Origin: CAZEPJ01 sp964514105 | GTDB taxonomy: Bacteria; Desulfobacterota; Desulfocorpusculales; Desulfocorpusculum | Reading direction: 5' to 3' | Assembly (NCBI GenBank): GCA_964514105.1 | Contig: CAZEPJ010000025.1 | Location: forward strand, 1 to 53,961 | Length of the DNA stretch: 53,961 nt | In this document: positions 16,180 to 24,032 of the stretch, one piece after another | Position numbering within the stretch: position 1 is the first letter of the stretch | Layout of the letters: each line of letters starts with the position of its first letter | Program-made: the position numbers and the translations under genes | The notes under the pieces: generated by a model | The model's database searches: none | Told to the model about the DNA's origin: nothing | Seen by the model: only the letters and a program-made list of their open reading frames with translations

Positions 16180-16974
16180 ATGGCCTCAGCGGTGGAAGGG
16201 ATGGGCCTCTTCGAGGCGTTGACCAAGCTGTCCAGGGAGCGCAAGTCGGGCCGCCTCCATGTCCGGCAGTGGGAGGACAAAGAGGGGATCGTCGGCCTCA
16301 ATGACGGGCGGATCGTTCACTGCCAAGTGGGGCGGCTTCGAGGCCCCGAGGCATTCAAGGTCCTGCGCAACTGGATGAGCACGGAGTTGAGGTTCTTCGA
16401 GAACGTGGAGAACCTGACGGTGGACATGGAGGAGGAGACCGAGGAGATCCTCGCCTCCCTGGAGGCGCAGGACCGGGAGATCAGGGCCATCCGGGACGTG
16501 ATCCCCAACCATCACGTGATCTTTGCCCTGTCTCAGGAGGGGCCCCAGTCCAGGGTCGCCCTGGACCCCAGGATCTGGAAGGTCCTGTCCGCCGTCAACG
16601 GACGCAGCTCGGTGAAGGACATCTGCGTGGGCCTGCGGGCCAGCGAGTTCTCGGTGGCCAAGGTGCTGACGTATCTCCATGGCCGGAAGTTCATCCGGAC
16701 GGTGGCCATGGTGCGGCCTGTGGCGCCGCCGCTGCGGGAGGCGTTCTTTCGTGAACTGGAGGACGCCCTGGCCCAGTACATCGGCCCCATCGCCTCGGTG
16801 GTCATCGAGGACGCCCTGGCCGCCCTGGGACGGGGGAGAGACTATGTGAGCCGCAACGACCTGCCCCTTCTGGTGGAGCGCATCGGAGAGAGCGTGGATG
16901 ACGAGTCGGACCGGATCCGGTTGCAGGGTCGCATGCTGGCGGTGATCCAAAGGCTCTTCAAAGATACGGAGTGA
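16180..16974 (+). CDS. DUF4388 domain protein, second copy
   Basis: A 264-residue cytoplasmic protein. Residues 1-95 form a DUF4388 domain (GLFEALTKLSRERKSGRLHV, then GIVGLNDGRIVHCQVG). The middle (residues about 110-175) looks like a winged-helix-type segment (LDPRIWKVLSAVNGRSSVKD). The last 80 residues (FFRELEDALAQYIGPIASVV) resemble the C-terminal helical domain often found in these proteins. GGGAGG precedes the ATG. It is the third gene of the signalling operon and sits just before the Cache-HAMP sensor, suggesting it works as an adaptor between sensor and roadblock protein. Confidence 0.75.
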   Translation: MASAVEGMGLFEALTKLSRERKSGRLHVRQWEDKEGIVGLNDGRIVHCQVGRLRGPEAFKVLRNWMSTELRFFENVENLTVDMEEETEEILASLEAQDREIRAIRDVIPNHHVIFALSQEGPQSRVALDPRIWKVLSAVNGRSSVKDICVGLRASEFSVAKVLTYLHGRKFIRTVAMVRPVAPPLREAFFRELEDALAQYIGPIASVVIEDALAALGRGRDYVSRNDLPLLVERIGESVDDESDRIRLQGRMLAVIQRLFKDTE

Positions 16975-16999
16975 CAGAATCCGCGACGGAGGGGTGCAG

Positions 17000-18094
17000 A
17001 TGGCAAGCGACACGAAGGAGACGCGCACCAAGTTCGGCATCTTCCAGAAGATGCTCATCGCCATGCTGGTGGTGGCCCTGACCCCCCTGTGCGCCATCTG
17101 GGCCATCAACTACTATTTCTCCATCCAGGAGATCTCCGTGTCCGTGGACCAGCGGCTGAGCGCCGTATCGGACCGGCTCGCCTCGGGCGTGGACGCCTGG
17201 GTCACCATGAACTGGAAGGCCCTGCGGCAAAACGCCGTCACGGCCGACATCCAGTCCATGAGCGCCGAACGTCAAAACCCGGTGCTCCGGAGCATCCTGG
17301 GCGAGTTCAAGTGGAGCTACCTGGTCTTTACCACCGCAGCGAACGGCATGAACATCGGCAGGAGCGACGACAACAAGCCCGTGGACTACAGCGACCGCAG
17401 GTACTACAAGACCGCCATCGGGGGCGCCCCCATGGCCACGGAGGTGCTCATCGGCCGGACCACCGGCAAGCCGGCCCTGATCCTGGCCGTCCCCATCCCC
17501 GGGGGTGCGGATGCCAAGCCCCATGGCGTGATCGCCATGGCCATGCATCTGACGGAGCTGGATGAGCAGATCACCAATGTGCGCATCGGCAAGAGCGGGT
17601 TCGCCTTTCTCCTGGATGAAGGCGGGCTGGTGGTGGCCCATCCCAACGAGGAGATGGCCAAGAAGCGCACCGACCTCAGCAAGCACCCGGCCTTCGTCAA
17701 CCGCCCCGCCGAGGGCAAGAAGCCGTTGGTCTACGAGGACCAGGGGAGGCGGGTGCTGGCCTATGTGCAAAAGACGCCCCAGGGTTGGTTCATGGTGGCC
17801 CAGCAGGACCATGAGGAGGCCTACGCCCCGGTGCGGGATGCCAACCTCCGGGCGCTGATCATCCTCGGTGTGACCCTGGTCCTGGTCATCCTCGTCTCCT
17901 ACCTCTTTTCCCAGCGCCTGGCCGGCCCCATCCGAAAGCTCACCATCGTGGCCGATCAGATCAGCCTGGGCAAGACCGGCGTCAAGGTGGAGGGGAAGGA
18001 GCGGCGGGACGAGATCGGGTCCCTGGCCCGGGCCATCGACCGACTGGGGACGAGCGTCAGGCTCGCCATCCAGCGGCTCAAGGCCAAGACCTGA
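17000..18094 (+). CDS. Cache-HAMP membrane sensor without output domain
   Basis: A 364-residue sensor. A transmembrane helix (residues about 19-40) leads into a periplasmic double Cache domain (residues 45-275; note DYSDRRYYKTAIGGAPMA and GKSGFAFLLDEGGLVVAHP). A second helix (residues about 284-305) is followed by a HAMP domain (SQRLAGPIRKLTIVADQISL) ending at LAIQRLKAKT. No kinase, cyclase or methyl-accepting domain follows; the stop comes directly after HAMP. GGAGGGG lies five bases before the ATG. Cache domains bind small ligands such as amino acids or carboxylates. With no output domain, the signal is probably passed to the DUF4388 and roadblock proteins of the same operon. Confidence 0.88.
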   Translation: MASDTKETRTKFGIFQKMLIAMLVVALTPLCAIWAINYYFSIQEISVSVDQRLSAVSDRLASGVDAWVTMNWKALRQNAVTADIQSMSAERQNPVLRSILGEFKWSYLVFTTAANGMNIGRSDDNKPVDYSDRRYYKTAIGGAPMATEVLIGRTTGKPALILAVPIPGGADAKPHGVIAMAMHLTELDEQITNVRIGKSGFAFLLDEGGLVVAHPNEEMAKKRTDLSKHPAFVNRPAEGKKPLVYEDQGRRVLAYVQKTPQGWFMVAQQDHEEAYAPVRDANLRALIILGVTLVLVILVSYLFSQRLAGPIRKLTIVADQISLGKTGVKVEGKERRDEIGSLARAIDRLGTSVRLAIQRLKAKT

Positions 18095-18137
18095 CCCCTC
18101 GGCTCCCCGCGGGCCTCTGCGCGTTGAGCCCCGGGCC

Positions 18138-19070
18138 CTAGAAGGCCACCTTGTCGAGCCCTTTGAGCCCCAGGATCCGGCGGGCCTCCTCGGGGGTTGC
18201 GGGCTCCAGGCTCATCTCCCGGGCGATGTTGACCACCATGCGCACCTGGTCTGCGCTGGCCTGGGCCAGCTTCCCCTTGCCCGCGTACAAGGAGTCCTCG
18301 AGGCCCACCCGCACGTTGGGCGCCCCCATGGCCATGGCCGCGGCGGCCAGCGGGATCTGGTGCCTCCCGGCCCCGGCCACGGACCACGTGAAGTTGCCCG
18401 CCCCCAGCAGGGCCACCGCCTCGTCGTACATGAGGACCAGATGCTTGACCGACGGGTGCATCCAACCCACCATGGGTCCGAAGACGAACTGGAGGTGGGG
18501 GGGATTCTTGACCAGCCCTTCCCCCTGCAGCCAGGTCACGTAGTTGAGGTGCCCCAGCTCGTAGATCTCGAACTCCGGCTTGGTGTCCAGTTCCAGAAAC
18601 GTCCTGGCGTAGTTGAGGTCGTCGTCGAATGTGGGCGCAAAGGTGGAGCGCTTGCACATGTCGAGATACGCCTTCTCCCAATCGAACTTGAACTTCTCGA
18701 AGCGCGCGGCCAACTGAAAGAGCCCGAAGTTGAAGGGGGCCGGGTCGAAGGAGCACATCTCGGGCTGGAGACGCCTGATGGGGACGAGCTTCTCCTCCCA
18801 GCTCTGCCCCACCCCCCCGCCGGTGGTGGGCAGCAGGATGAGGTCGCACCGGGCCTTGATCTTGCTGCACACCTCTTGGAAGAGGTCCGGGCTGGGGGAA
18901 GGCATCCCGTTGTGGGGATTTCGCACGTGGATGTGGGCGATGGCCGCCCCGGCCGCATGGGCCTTGACCGCGTCCGTCACGATCTGGTCCGGCGTGATGG
19001 GGAGATGGTCGCTCATGGTGGGGATGTGCACGGAGCCGGTGATGGCGGCGGTGATGATGATCTTGCTCAT
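18138..19070 (-). CDS. BKACE family beta-keto acid cleavage enzyme (3-keto-5-aminohexanoate cleavage protein type)
   Basis: A 310-residue TIM-barrel enzyme of the BKACE/DUF849 family. Members condense a beta-keto acid with acetyl-CoA to give acetoacetate and a CoA ester, using a bound zinc ion. The zinc site HIHVR motif (AIAHIHVRNPHNGMPSP), the first-strand start (KIIITAAITGSVHIP) and the C-terminal glutamate motif (VRVGLEDSLYAGKGKLA) are present. The start at 19070 was chosen because GAGGAGG lies upstream and homology starts at once. It is downstream of a TetR regulator gene on the same strand. The substrate of this subgroup cannot be read from sequence. Confidence 0.9.
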   Translation of the reverse strand: MSKIIITAAITGSVHIPTMSDHLPITPDQIVTDAVKAHAAGAAIAHIHVRNPHNGMPSPSPDLFQEVCSKIKARCDLILLPTTGGGVGQSWEEKLVPIRRLQPEMCSFDPAPFNFGLFQLAARFEKFKFDWEKAYLDMCKRSTFAPTFDDDLNYARTFLELDTKPEFEIYELGHLNYVTWLQGEGLVKNPPHLQFVFGPMVGWMHPSVKHLVLMYDEAVALLGAGNFTWSVAGAGRHQIPLAAAAMAMGAPNVRVGLEDSLYAGKGKLAQASADQVRMVVNIAREMSLEPATPEEARRILGLKGLDKVAF

Positions 19071-19161
19071 GGTCCTGTCCTCCTCGCTGTGTGGGTGCCT
19101 CAAGGGCAGCTTGGGCCGGTGCGTCGAGACGGCTTCCGGGGCCCCCTGCGGGGTCGGGGGC

Positions 19162-19812
19162 TCAGGGGCGCACCCCGTGATGTTCTATCCCATTGAAGAC
19201 GAATTTGCAAAGGTCATCCGCCAGCTCGTCCGGCGAGATCTCCCGGCGGAAGATCACGCCGGTGAGGCACACGTGCTCCAGGCTCCCCAGGATGACCTGT
19301 CGCAGGAACTTGGCCGGCAGGTCGGGGCGGATCTCACCGTCCCGGATCCCCTCCTCCAGGATCTCCAGCATGACGTTGGAGTATTGCCGGACCAGGTCGT
19401 ACGTCTCGCTCCGGTAGTAGTCGGGGTGATTCCTCACCTCCAACAGAAGGATTCTGGCGAAGACCCGGTCCGTCGCGTAGACGTTGATGTGGGACCAGAT
19501 GAGCTTGCGAAGCTTGTTGAGGGCGCCCTTGATCCCCCGGGTGTCCTGCCGGAAGCGAACCAGGTAGGCCCTCAGAAACTCCCCCAGAAGTTGGTGCAGC
19601 AGATCGCGCTTGTCCTGGAAGTACTTGTAGATCAGGGCCTCGGTGACGCCGGCCGTCCGAGCGATTTCGGCGGTGGTGATGGCCCCGAACTCCTTGGTCT
19701 CGAGCAGAGACCTCAGGGCATGGGCGATCTTGACCCGCCCGGGAGGCAGGGGCCTGGCCGCCGAGGGGTCCGCGGGGCCTCTGGACGCTCGGGACCTGGA
19801 CATGCCGCTCAT
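19162..19812 (-). CDS. TetR/AcrR family transcriptional regulator
   Basis: A 216-residue regulator. After a basic, proline-rich leader the N-terminal helix-turn-helix is clear (FGAITTAEIARTAGVTEALIYKYFQDKRDL). The rest is the helical ligand-binding and dimer domain typical of TetR proteins, with a C-terminal half (LGSLEHVCLTGVIFR) seen in fatty-acid/acyl-CoA responsive members. It lies 90 bases upstream of the BKACE gene on the same strand behind a strong promoter, so it probably controls its own transcript and that enzyme. The ligand is unknown; an acyl-CoA is plausible given the neighbour. Confidence 0.88.
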   Translation of the reverse strand: MSGMSRSRASRGPADPSAARPLPPGRVKIAHALRSLLETKEFGAITTAEIARTAGVTEALIYKYFQDKRDLLHQLLGEFLRAYLVRFRQDTRGIKGALNKLRKLIWSHINVYATDRVFARILLLEVRNHPDYYRSETYDLVRQYSNVMLEILEEGIRDGEIRPDLPAKFLRQVILGSLEHVCLTGVIFRREISPDELADDLCKFVFNGIEHHGVRP

Positions 19813-19924
19813 CCCTCCCGGGCCCGGGGCAGGACTTGGGCCCCTGCCCGCCCGCCGTCCAATAGGTTAGCGATCATCACTCACCCATGGAATTCATGGA
19901 GATAGCCCAGTCCCAGGAACTTCG

Positions 19925-19953
19925 AGTAAATAACCCGCAACGGCCTTTGTCAA
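19925..19953 (-). promoter_or_regulatory. Promoter of the TetR-BKACE transcript
   Basis: On the minus strand a perfect TTGACA (19953-19948) and TTTACT (19930-19925) are spaced 17 bases in a 254-base gap. The transcript would carry a leader of about 105 bases before the TetR start, a likely place for autoregulation. Confidence 0.7.
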
Positions 19954-20066
19954 CCCCCTTTTGCCACTCCCGCCCGGGCCCGCAGAGAGAAAGACAGGGC
20001 CCGCCCAAAGGGTGTAGAGTGGGAATCCCTGGGCCAGCCCCAGCCGGGGAGGAGGCGAGGTGAGCC

Positions 20067-20765
20067 ATGAAGGGGAAGCCCGTGGTCTTGGCCCTCCGGG
20101 GGTTGTCCCTGGGGGCGTGGGTGGCCGCGGCCCAGGTCCCGGGGGAGCCGGAGGCCTTCCTGGGGCAGTACGCCACGCTGTACCGCCATTACGTGGAGCT
20201 GCCGCTGGAGATCTTCCAGAGAGCCCCCATCCAGGGTTCCGGCCAGGAGGCCTTCACCGGCGCCGAGGAAGCCAGAGCCAGGCCCTTCACCGAGATGGTG
20301 AGCGAGGCCCGGGCTGCCCAGTCCTTTGCCCGGTCCAACAACGACCCGGCCTTCAGGCGGCTCTTCCTGGCGGAGTGGGAGGCGTGCCTCCGGGCCCAGG
20401 GCCTGGTGCGCAAAGCAGAGGAGACGCGGGTCCGACCCGGGGGCCGGCACTCCGGAGGCGAAGCCCCCTGTGAGCTCATGGAGGCACAACGGACCTGCCG
20501 GGAGGCGGCGGACAGGGTCCGATCCGCGCACCCGAGATATGCGGATCTCAAAGACCCCAGCCCCCTGCGGTTCAAGGAGGTCCAGTCTCTCCTGGGGCCC
20601 GACGAAGGGGTGCTGCGCTTCTTCGTGGGGGAGGCGCGATCCGGGATCCGGGCCCTGGACCACCGGCAGGCCCGGCTGATCGTCATTCCCGTGGGGCGGG
20701 CCGCTGACCGCCGCTGTCATACGTGGAGGGTCAAAAGGTACAGGTCGTGGGGGGCCACCCGGTAG
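20067..20765 (+). CDS. Truncated CHAT-domain protein remnant
   Basis: A 232-residue open frame. A signal-peptide-like start (VLALRGLSLGAWVAAAQ) is followed by a short helical section (ARPFTEMVSEARAAQSFARS) resembling the helix after TPR repeats in CHAT proteins. Then comes a segment like the entry to the CHAT protease domain (YADLKDPSPLRFKEVQSLLG, then VLRFFVGEARSGI). There the similarity stops. The His-Cys catalytic part is absent, and the last 16 codons run into the antisense of the neighbouring gene. It is most likely a degraded or rearranged gene, without TPR repeats and without protease activity. Whether it is expressed cannot be seen. Confidence 0.6.
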   Translation: MKGKPVVLALRGLSLGAWVAAAQVPGEPEAFLGQYATLYRHYVELPLEIFQRAPIQGSGQEAFTGAEEARARPFTEMVSEARAAQSFARSNNDPAFRRLFLAEWEACLRAQGLVRKAEETRVRPGGRHSGGEAPCELMEAQRTCREAADRVRSAHPRYADLKDPSPLRFKEVQSLLGPDEGVLRFFVGEARSGIRALDHRQARLIVIPVGRAADRRCHTWRVKRYRSWGATR

Positions 20766-21337
20766 GGCCTCGCCTGAGAGGGGGGCTTCATGGTCAGGCG
20801 GGACCTGCGCAGCACCTTGCCCCCCAGGGAGTCGAGCCGGATCATCTGTCTGTCGGTCACGCCGCGGACGCACGTCCAGTGGCCCTCCTCGCCCCTGGGC
20901 GTTCTCCAGTTATAGCCCACGATGGCGATGGCCTGTCCGTCCCGCCGGGTCAGGCAGCGCTGCAGCCGTCCCCAGTACTGATCCAGGGTCTCGGGCCTGT
21001 GGTTGCCCACGAGGGGCTGAGAGCGCGCCACGCGCACGCCCAGTCGCTCCCCCAGGAACCGTTGTATCTCGATGAGCATGGGCGGCAGCTCCTTGATGCT
21101 GGTCCCTGCCCAGAGGAAGCTGATGGGCGGGCTCTTTCCGTTGTGGTTCTTGCGCTTGTCCTGCTGGCCGTTGAGTCGCTCGAACAGCGTCGTGGCCAAT
21201 CCCTTGAAAAGCTCCAGCCTGTCCGCATGGCTGAGCCGCTTGCCCGCGCGGATCGTCAGGTAATCCGCGGCATTGATCAGGGCGTACAGTCCGCACAGTC
21301 CGTCCAGATCCCCCTGCCTCAAAGGCGTTCCCATCAT
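20717..21337 (-). CDS. Papain/C39-like cysteine peptidase-fold protein
   Basis: About 206 residues, probably cytoplasmic; function unknown. The N-terminal LRQGDLDGLCGLYALINAAD has the form of a papain-type nucleophile helix (Q, then DGLCG). A later histidine (EEGHWTCVRG) and aspartate (IRLDSLGG) could complete a Cys-His-Asp set, so a cysteine peptidase or related transferase fold is likely. The start is placed at 21337, where GGGAG lies upstream; the longer frame to 21382 would overlap a TATAAT element. It faces the CHAT remnant and overlaps its end by 49 bases. I do not recognise a specific family name. Confidence 0.65.
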   Translation of the reverse strand: MMGTPLRQGDLDGLCGLYALINAADYLTIRAGKRLSHADRLELFKGLATTLFERLNGQQDKRKNHNGKSPPISFLWAGTSIKELPPMLIEIQRFLGERLGVRVARSQPLVGNHRPETLDQYWGRLQRCLTRRDGQAIAIVGYNWRTPRGEEGHWTCVRGVTDRQMIRLDSLGGKVLRRSRLTMKPPSQARPYRVAPHDLYLLTLHV

Positions 21338-21380
21338 CCCACTCCCGTCTGCAGCTCCCAGAGCAGTGTGTGCAACGGGC

Positions 21381-21386
21381 ATTATA
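21381..21386 (-). promoter_or_regulatory. Consensus -10 element for the cysteine-peptidase-like gene
   Basis: A perfect TATAAT on the minus strand lies about 44 bases before the chosen ATG. The region 17 bases upstream is all G/C with no -35 match, so an activator may be needed. Confidence 0.4.
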
Positions 21387-21419
21387 CTCCGGAACCGCCC
21401 CGGCGGGGGGGAGGACCGC

Positions 21420-22595
21420 TCAACCCACGATGCTGTAATCGTACCTGCCCCTGATGAGGCATCCCTGGGTGAACCGGGGGAAGCGAAACAGATGGATGTC
21501 GTCTCCCGGGCCCTTGCCGTGCAGGACGAGATCGGCCATCATCTCCCCCACGGCCGGGGCGAGCTTGAACCCATGGCCGCTTCCGCCCGCCACGCAGTAC
21601 AGGCCCGAGACGCCGGGAAGCTCGTCCAGGATGGGGTGCCAGTCCGGGGTGATGTCGTACAGGGCCGAGTATCCCGTCGCGTACGCCCCCGACGCCATTT
21701 CCGGATATCGGCGGGAGAGCCCCTGTGCGTACCGGCAGACTGTGTCGAAGGAGACCCCCGTGTCGAAGCGGTCGAGGTCTCTCACCCTGTCGTCGCCCTC
21801 ACCGGGCTCGATGGAGCCCACCAAGGTCAGATCGCCCGTCTCCGGCCGCATGTACACGGTCTCCACGAAGTCCACATACACGAGCCTGGAGCGGAACCCC
21901 GGGGGCCACCTGTACACGCAGACCTGGTGGCGGCTGGCCTCCACGGGGAGCGAAATGCCCGCCAGGCGGACCAGCTGGGAGGACCACGGGCCGGCGGCCA
22001 CCACCACCGTCCCGGCATGGATGGCTCCCCGGTCGGTCTTCACCCCGACGACCCGGCCCCTGTCCACCTCGACGGAAAGGACCCGGGTCCCCAGCAGGAG
22101 GGAGGCCCCCAGGTCCTTGGCCCGGCGGGCGTAGGAGCCGGCGGTGGTGGCGGGGTCGGCGTAGCCCGACTCGGGCTCGAAAGCGGCCGCCACGATGCCC
22201 TCCCGGGAGATGGAGGGCTCGATCTCCTGAAGCTCCTCGCACGAGATGATGCGCGTGTCGATGCCCACCGCGCGCTGCATGGCCACGTTGGCCCGCAGGA
22301 GCTCCAGATCCTGGGGCCTCGCCCCCATGGCGAACCCCGTGGACCGGAAATCGCACTCCCCTCCCACGGCCTCGTCGAAGTTCTGGAAGATCCGCAGCGA
22401 TCGGAGGGCCATGCGGGCGGTCACCTCGTGGGAATAATGCTGGCGGATGATGGCGCTGGAGCGTCCCGTGGGCCCTCCGGCGATGAACGTCTTTTCCACC
22501 AGCGCCACCCTGACCCCGCGCCTGGCCAGGTTGAAGGCGACGCTGACCCCGTTGATGCCGCCGCCGACCACGACGACGTCCGCGCTGGATGTCAT
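21420..22595 (-). CDS. FAD-dependent oxidoreductase, DAO family (sarcosine/glycine oxidase-like)
   Basis: A 391-residue flavoprotein. The N-terminal dinucleotide fold is intact (ADVVVVGGGINGVSVAFNLA, then LVEKTFIAGGPTGRSSAII). Further motifs are TVVVAAGPWSSQLVRLAGI and the C-terminal FAD contact VAGGSGHGFKLAPAVGEMMA, typical of DAO-family amine and amino-acid oxidases (sarcosine, glycine, dimethylglycine). It is the last gene of the large minus-strand catabolic cluster, separated from the ferredoxin-reductase-type gene by 267 bases in which I see no gene. Its substrate is unknown; an amine or hydroxy-acid derivative in the same pathway is possible. Confidence 0.85.
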   Translation of the reverse strand: MTSSADVVVVGGGINGVSVAFNLARRGVRVALVEKTFIAGGPTGRSSAIIRQHYSHEVTARMALRSLRIFQNFDEAVGGECDFRSTGFAMGARPQDLELLRANVAMQRAVGIDTRIISCEELQEIEPSISREGIVAAAFEPESGYADPATTAGSYARRAKDLGASLLLGTRVLSVEVDRGRVVGVKTDRGAIHAGTVVVAAGPWSSQLVRLAGISLPVEASRHQVCVYRWPPGFRSRLVYVDFVETVYMRPETGDLTLVGSIEPGEGDDRVRDLDRFDTGVSFDTVCRYAQGLSRRYPEMASGAYATGYSALYDITPDWHPILDELPGVSGLYCVAGGSGHGFKLAPAVGEMMADLVLHGKGPGDDIHLFRFPRFTQGCLIRGRYDYSIVG

Positions 22596-22862
22596 TGCCC
22601 TTCCCCCCCAGTGGAGCCCCGGGCCCTCATTCCCCGGGGATCGTCACACCGTGCGTGGCCCCTGGGTGCTGCCGTTGCCCTTGGCCTGGGAGCCTGCAAC
22701 GCTGGGTCTTCCAGTGGCGTTTCGTCCGCAGACCCCCGCCCCCCTTGCCGCCCTCGCCGGGAGGACTGGGCCGCGAAGGCCTCGCCTCGCGCCAAGCCAT
22801 GGAAAACCAGAGCGGTGTTGCCAATTGACCCAGAGCGACGTCGGCCCCCGTGGCCCAGTGCG

Positions 22863-24020
22863 TCAGATCAGGATCACCAGATCCTCCAGGGGGAAGGAGA
22901 CGCAGGCGTGCACGTACCCGTAGCGCCGGTCCGACTTGCGGACCAGGGCCCCGGGCGGCTGGAAGACCTTCCCCGAGAGGACCTTGACCCGGCACAGGCT
23001 GCACTCCCCCGACCGGCAGAGGGCGGGGGGCGCCAGACCGGCCTCCTCCAGCGCGACCAGGAGGGGCTGGGAAGCCAGGGCCGTGATGGTCCCCCGTCCC
23101 CGCACGTCGACGGTGAAGAGGTCCTCGGGCTGGACCGCTTCGGGCCAGGCCGGATCGGCGCACGGGTTCATGGGGGCGCCGTAAACCTCTTTCCGGATCT
23201 TCCGCCTGGGGATCCCCGACTTCTCCAGCTCGGGGATGCAGAAATCGTACATGCCCTGGGGTCCGCACAGATAGAAGGTCTTGTCGGCCAGGTTCCGGAG
23301 GGTCCCGCGGATCAGGTTCCCGGTGATCAACCCCGTGTGCCCCTCCCAGCCGGGGGGGGGGCTCTCCAGCACGGGGACGTAGCGGATGTTGTCGAAGCGC
23401 CCGGCCATGCGCGACAGGGTCCTGTGGAAGATGGCGTCATCCAGGTTCTTGTTCCCGTAAAAGAGATACACGATTCGATCCAGCCCGCACTGCACGATTT
23501 CGCGGATCATGCTCATGAATGGCGTGATTCCGCTGCCCCCTGCGAGGCACACCATGGTTCGATCGTGAAACAGGGGGTTGTGGAAGAAGGTCCCCGCCGG
23601 CCCCGAGCTCTCCAGGGCATCACCCCGGTTGACCTGGTCGAGCAGGTAGCTTGAGACCAGCCCCCCTTCCACCCGGCGAACCGTGATGTCGTAATGGCCA
23701 CGCTGGTTGGGCGGCGAGGAGATGCTGTAGGGCCGGCTGGTCCGCACGGGCCCGATCTGCACGAGGAGGGCCACGTATTGGCCGGCCAGAAACGGCGGCA
23801 GGTAGCCGTCCTGCGGGGCCAGGCGAAAGGTCACGGCGTCCCGCGCGACTTGCACCCTCTCCAGGACCCGGAGCCGGAGGCGGCGCGGGTGAAGCCGGTC
23901 GATGTACTGCTGGGCCGCGTGCCGCGCTGCGCAGTACGGAATCCCGTGCCGGCGGCTGTGCTCGATGGCCGTGAGGATCTCGTCGTATCCGTCGAACTGC
24001 TCCACGATGTTGCGACCCAT
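22863..24020 (-). CDS. FAD/NAD(P) ferredoxin-reductase-type protein with C-terminal [2Fe-2S] domain
   Basis: A 385-residue electron-transfer protein. After a 45-residue helical N-terminal extension comes an FNR-type FAD domain with the RPYSISSPP motif, then the nucleotide-binding loop CLAGGSGITPFMSMIRE and FYLCGPQGMYDFCIPELE. The C-terminus is a plant-type [2Fe-2S] ferredoxin (CRSGECSLCRVKV, with the fourth cysteine in YVHACVSFP). This layout is that of reductase components of oxygenases and of benzoate/toluate-type reductases, but no oxygenase is in the window. It lies 12 bases downstream of the CrtI-like gene and could supply electrons to enzymes of this operon. Confidence 0.88.
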   Translation of the reverse strand: MGRNIVEQFDGYDEILTAIEHSRRHGIPYCAARHAAQQYIDRLHPRRLRLRVLERVQVARDAVTFRLAPQDGYLPPFLAGQYVALLVQIGPVRTSRPYSISSPPNQRGHYDITVRRVEGGLVSSYLLDQVNRGDALESSGPAGTFFHNPLFHDRTMVCLAGGSGITPFMSMIREIVQCGLDRIVYLFYGNKNLDDAIFHRTLSRMAGRFDNIRYVPVLESPPPGWEGHTGLITGNLIRGTLRNLADKTFYLCGPQGMYDFCIPELEKSGIPRRKIRKEVYGAPMNPCADPAWPEAVQPEDLFTVDVRGRGTITALASQPLLVALEEAGLAPPALCRSGECSLCRVKVLSGKVFQPPGALVRKSDRRYGYVHACVSFPLEDLVILI

Positions 24021-24032
24021 GGTCCTCCTCCC

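Noticed and set aside
22596..22862. A possible small gene in the gap between the DAO oxidase and the ferredoxin-reductase-type genes
   Set aside because: The short frames have no ribosome site with a sensible protein and no recognisable motif; I see nothing in this stretch.
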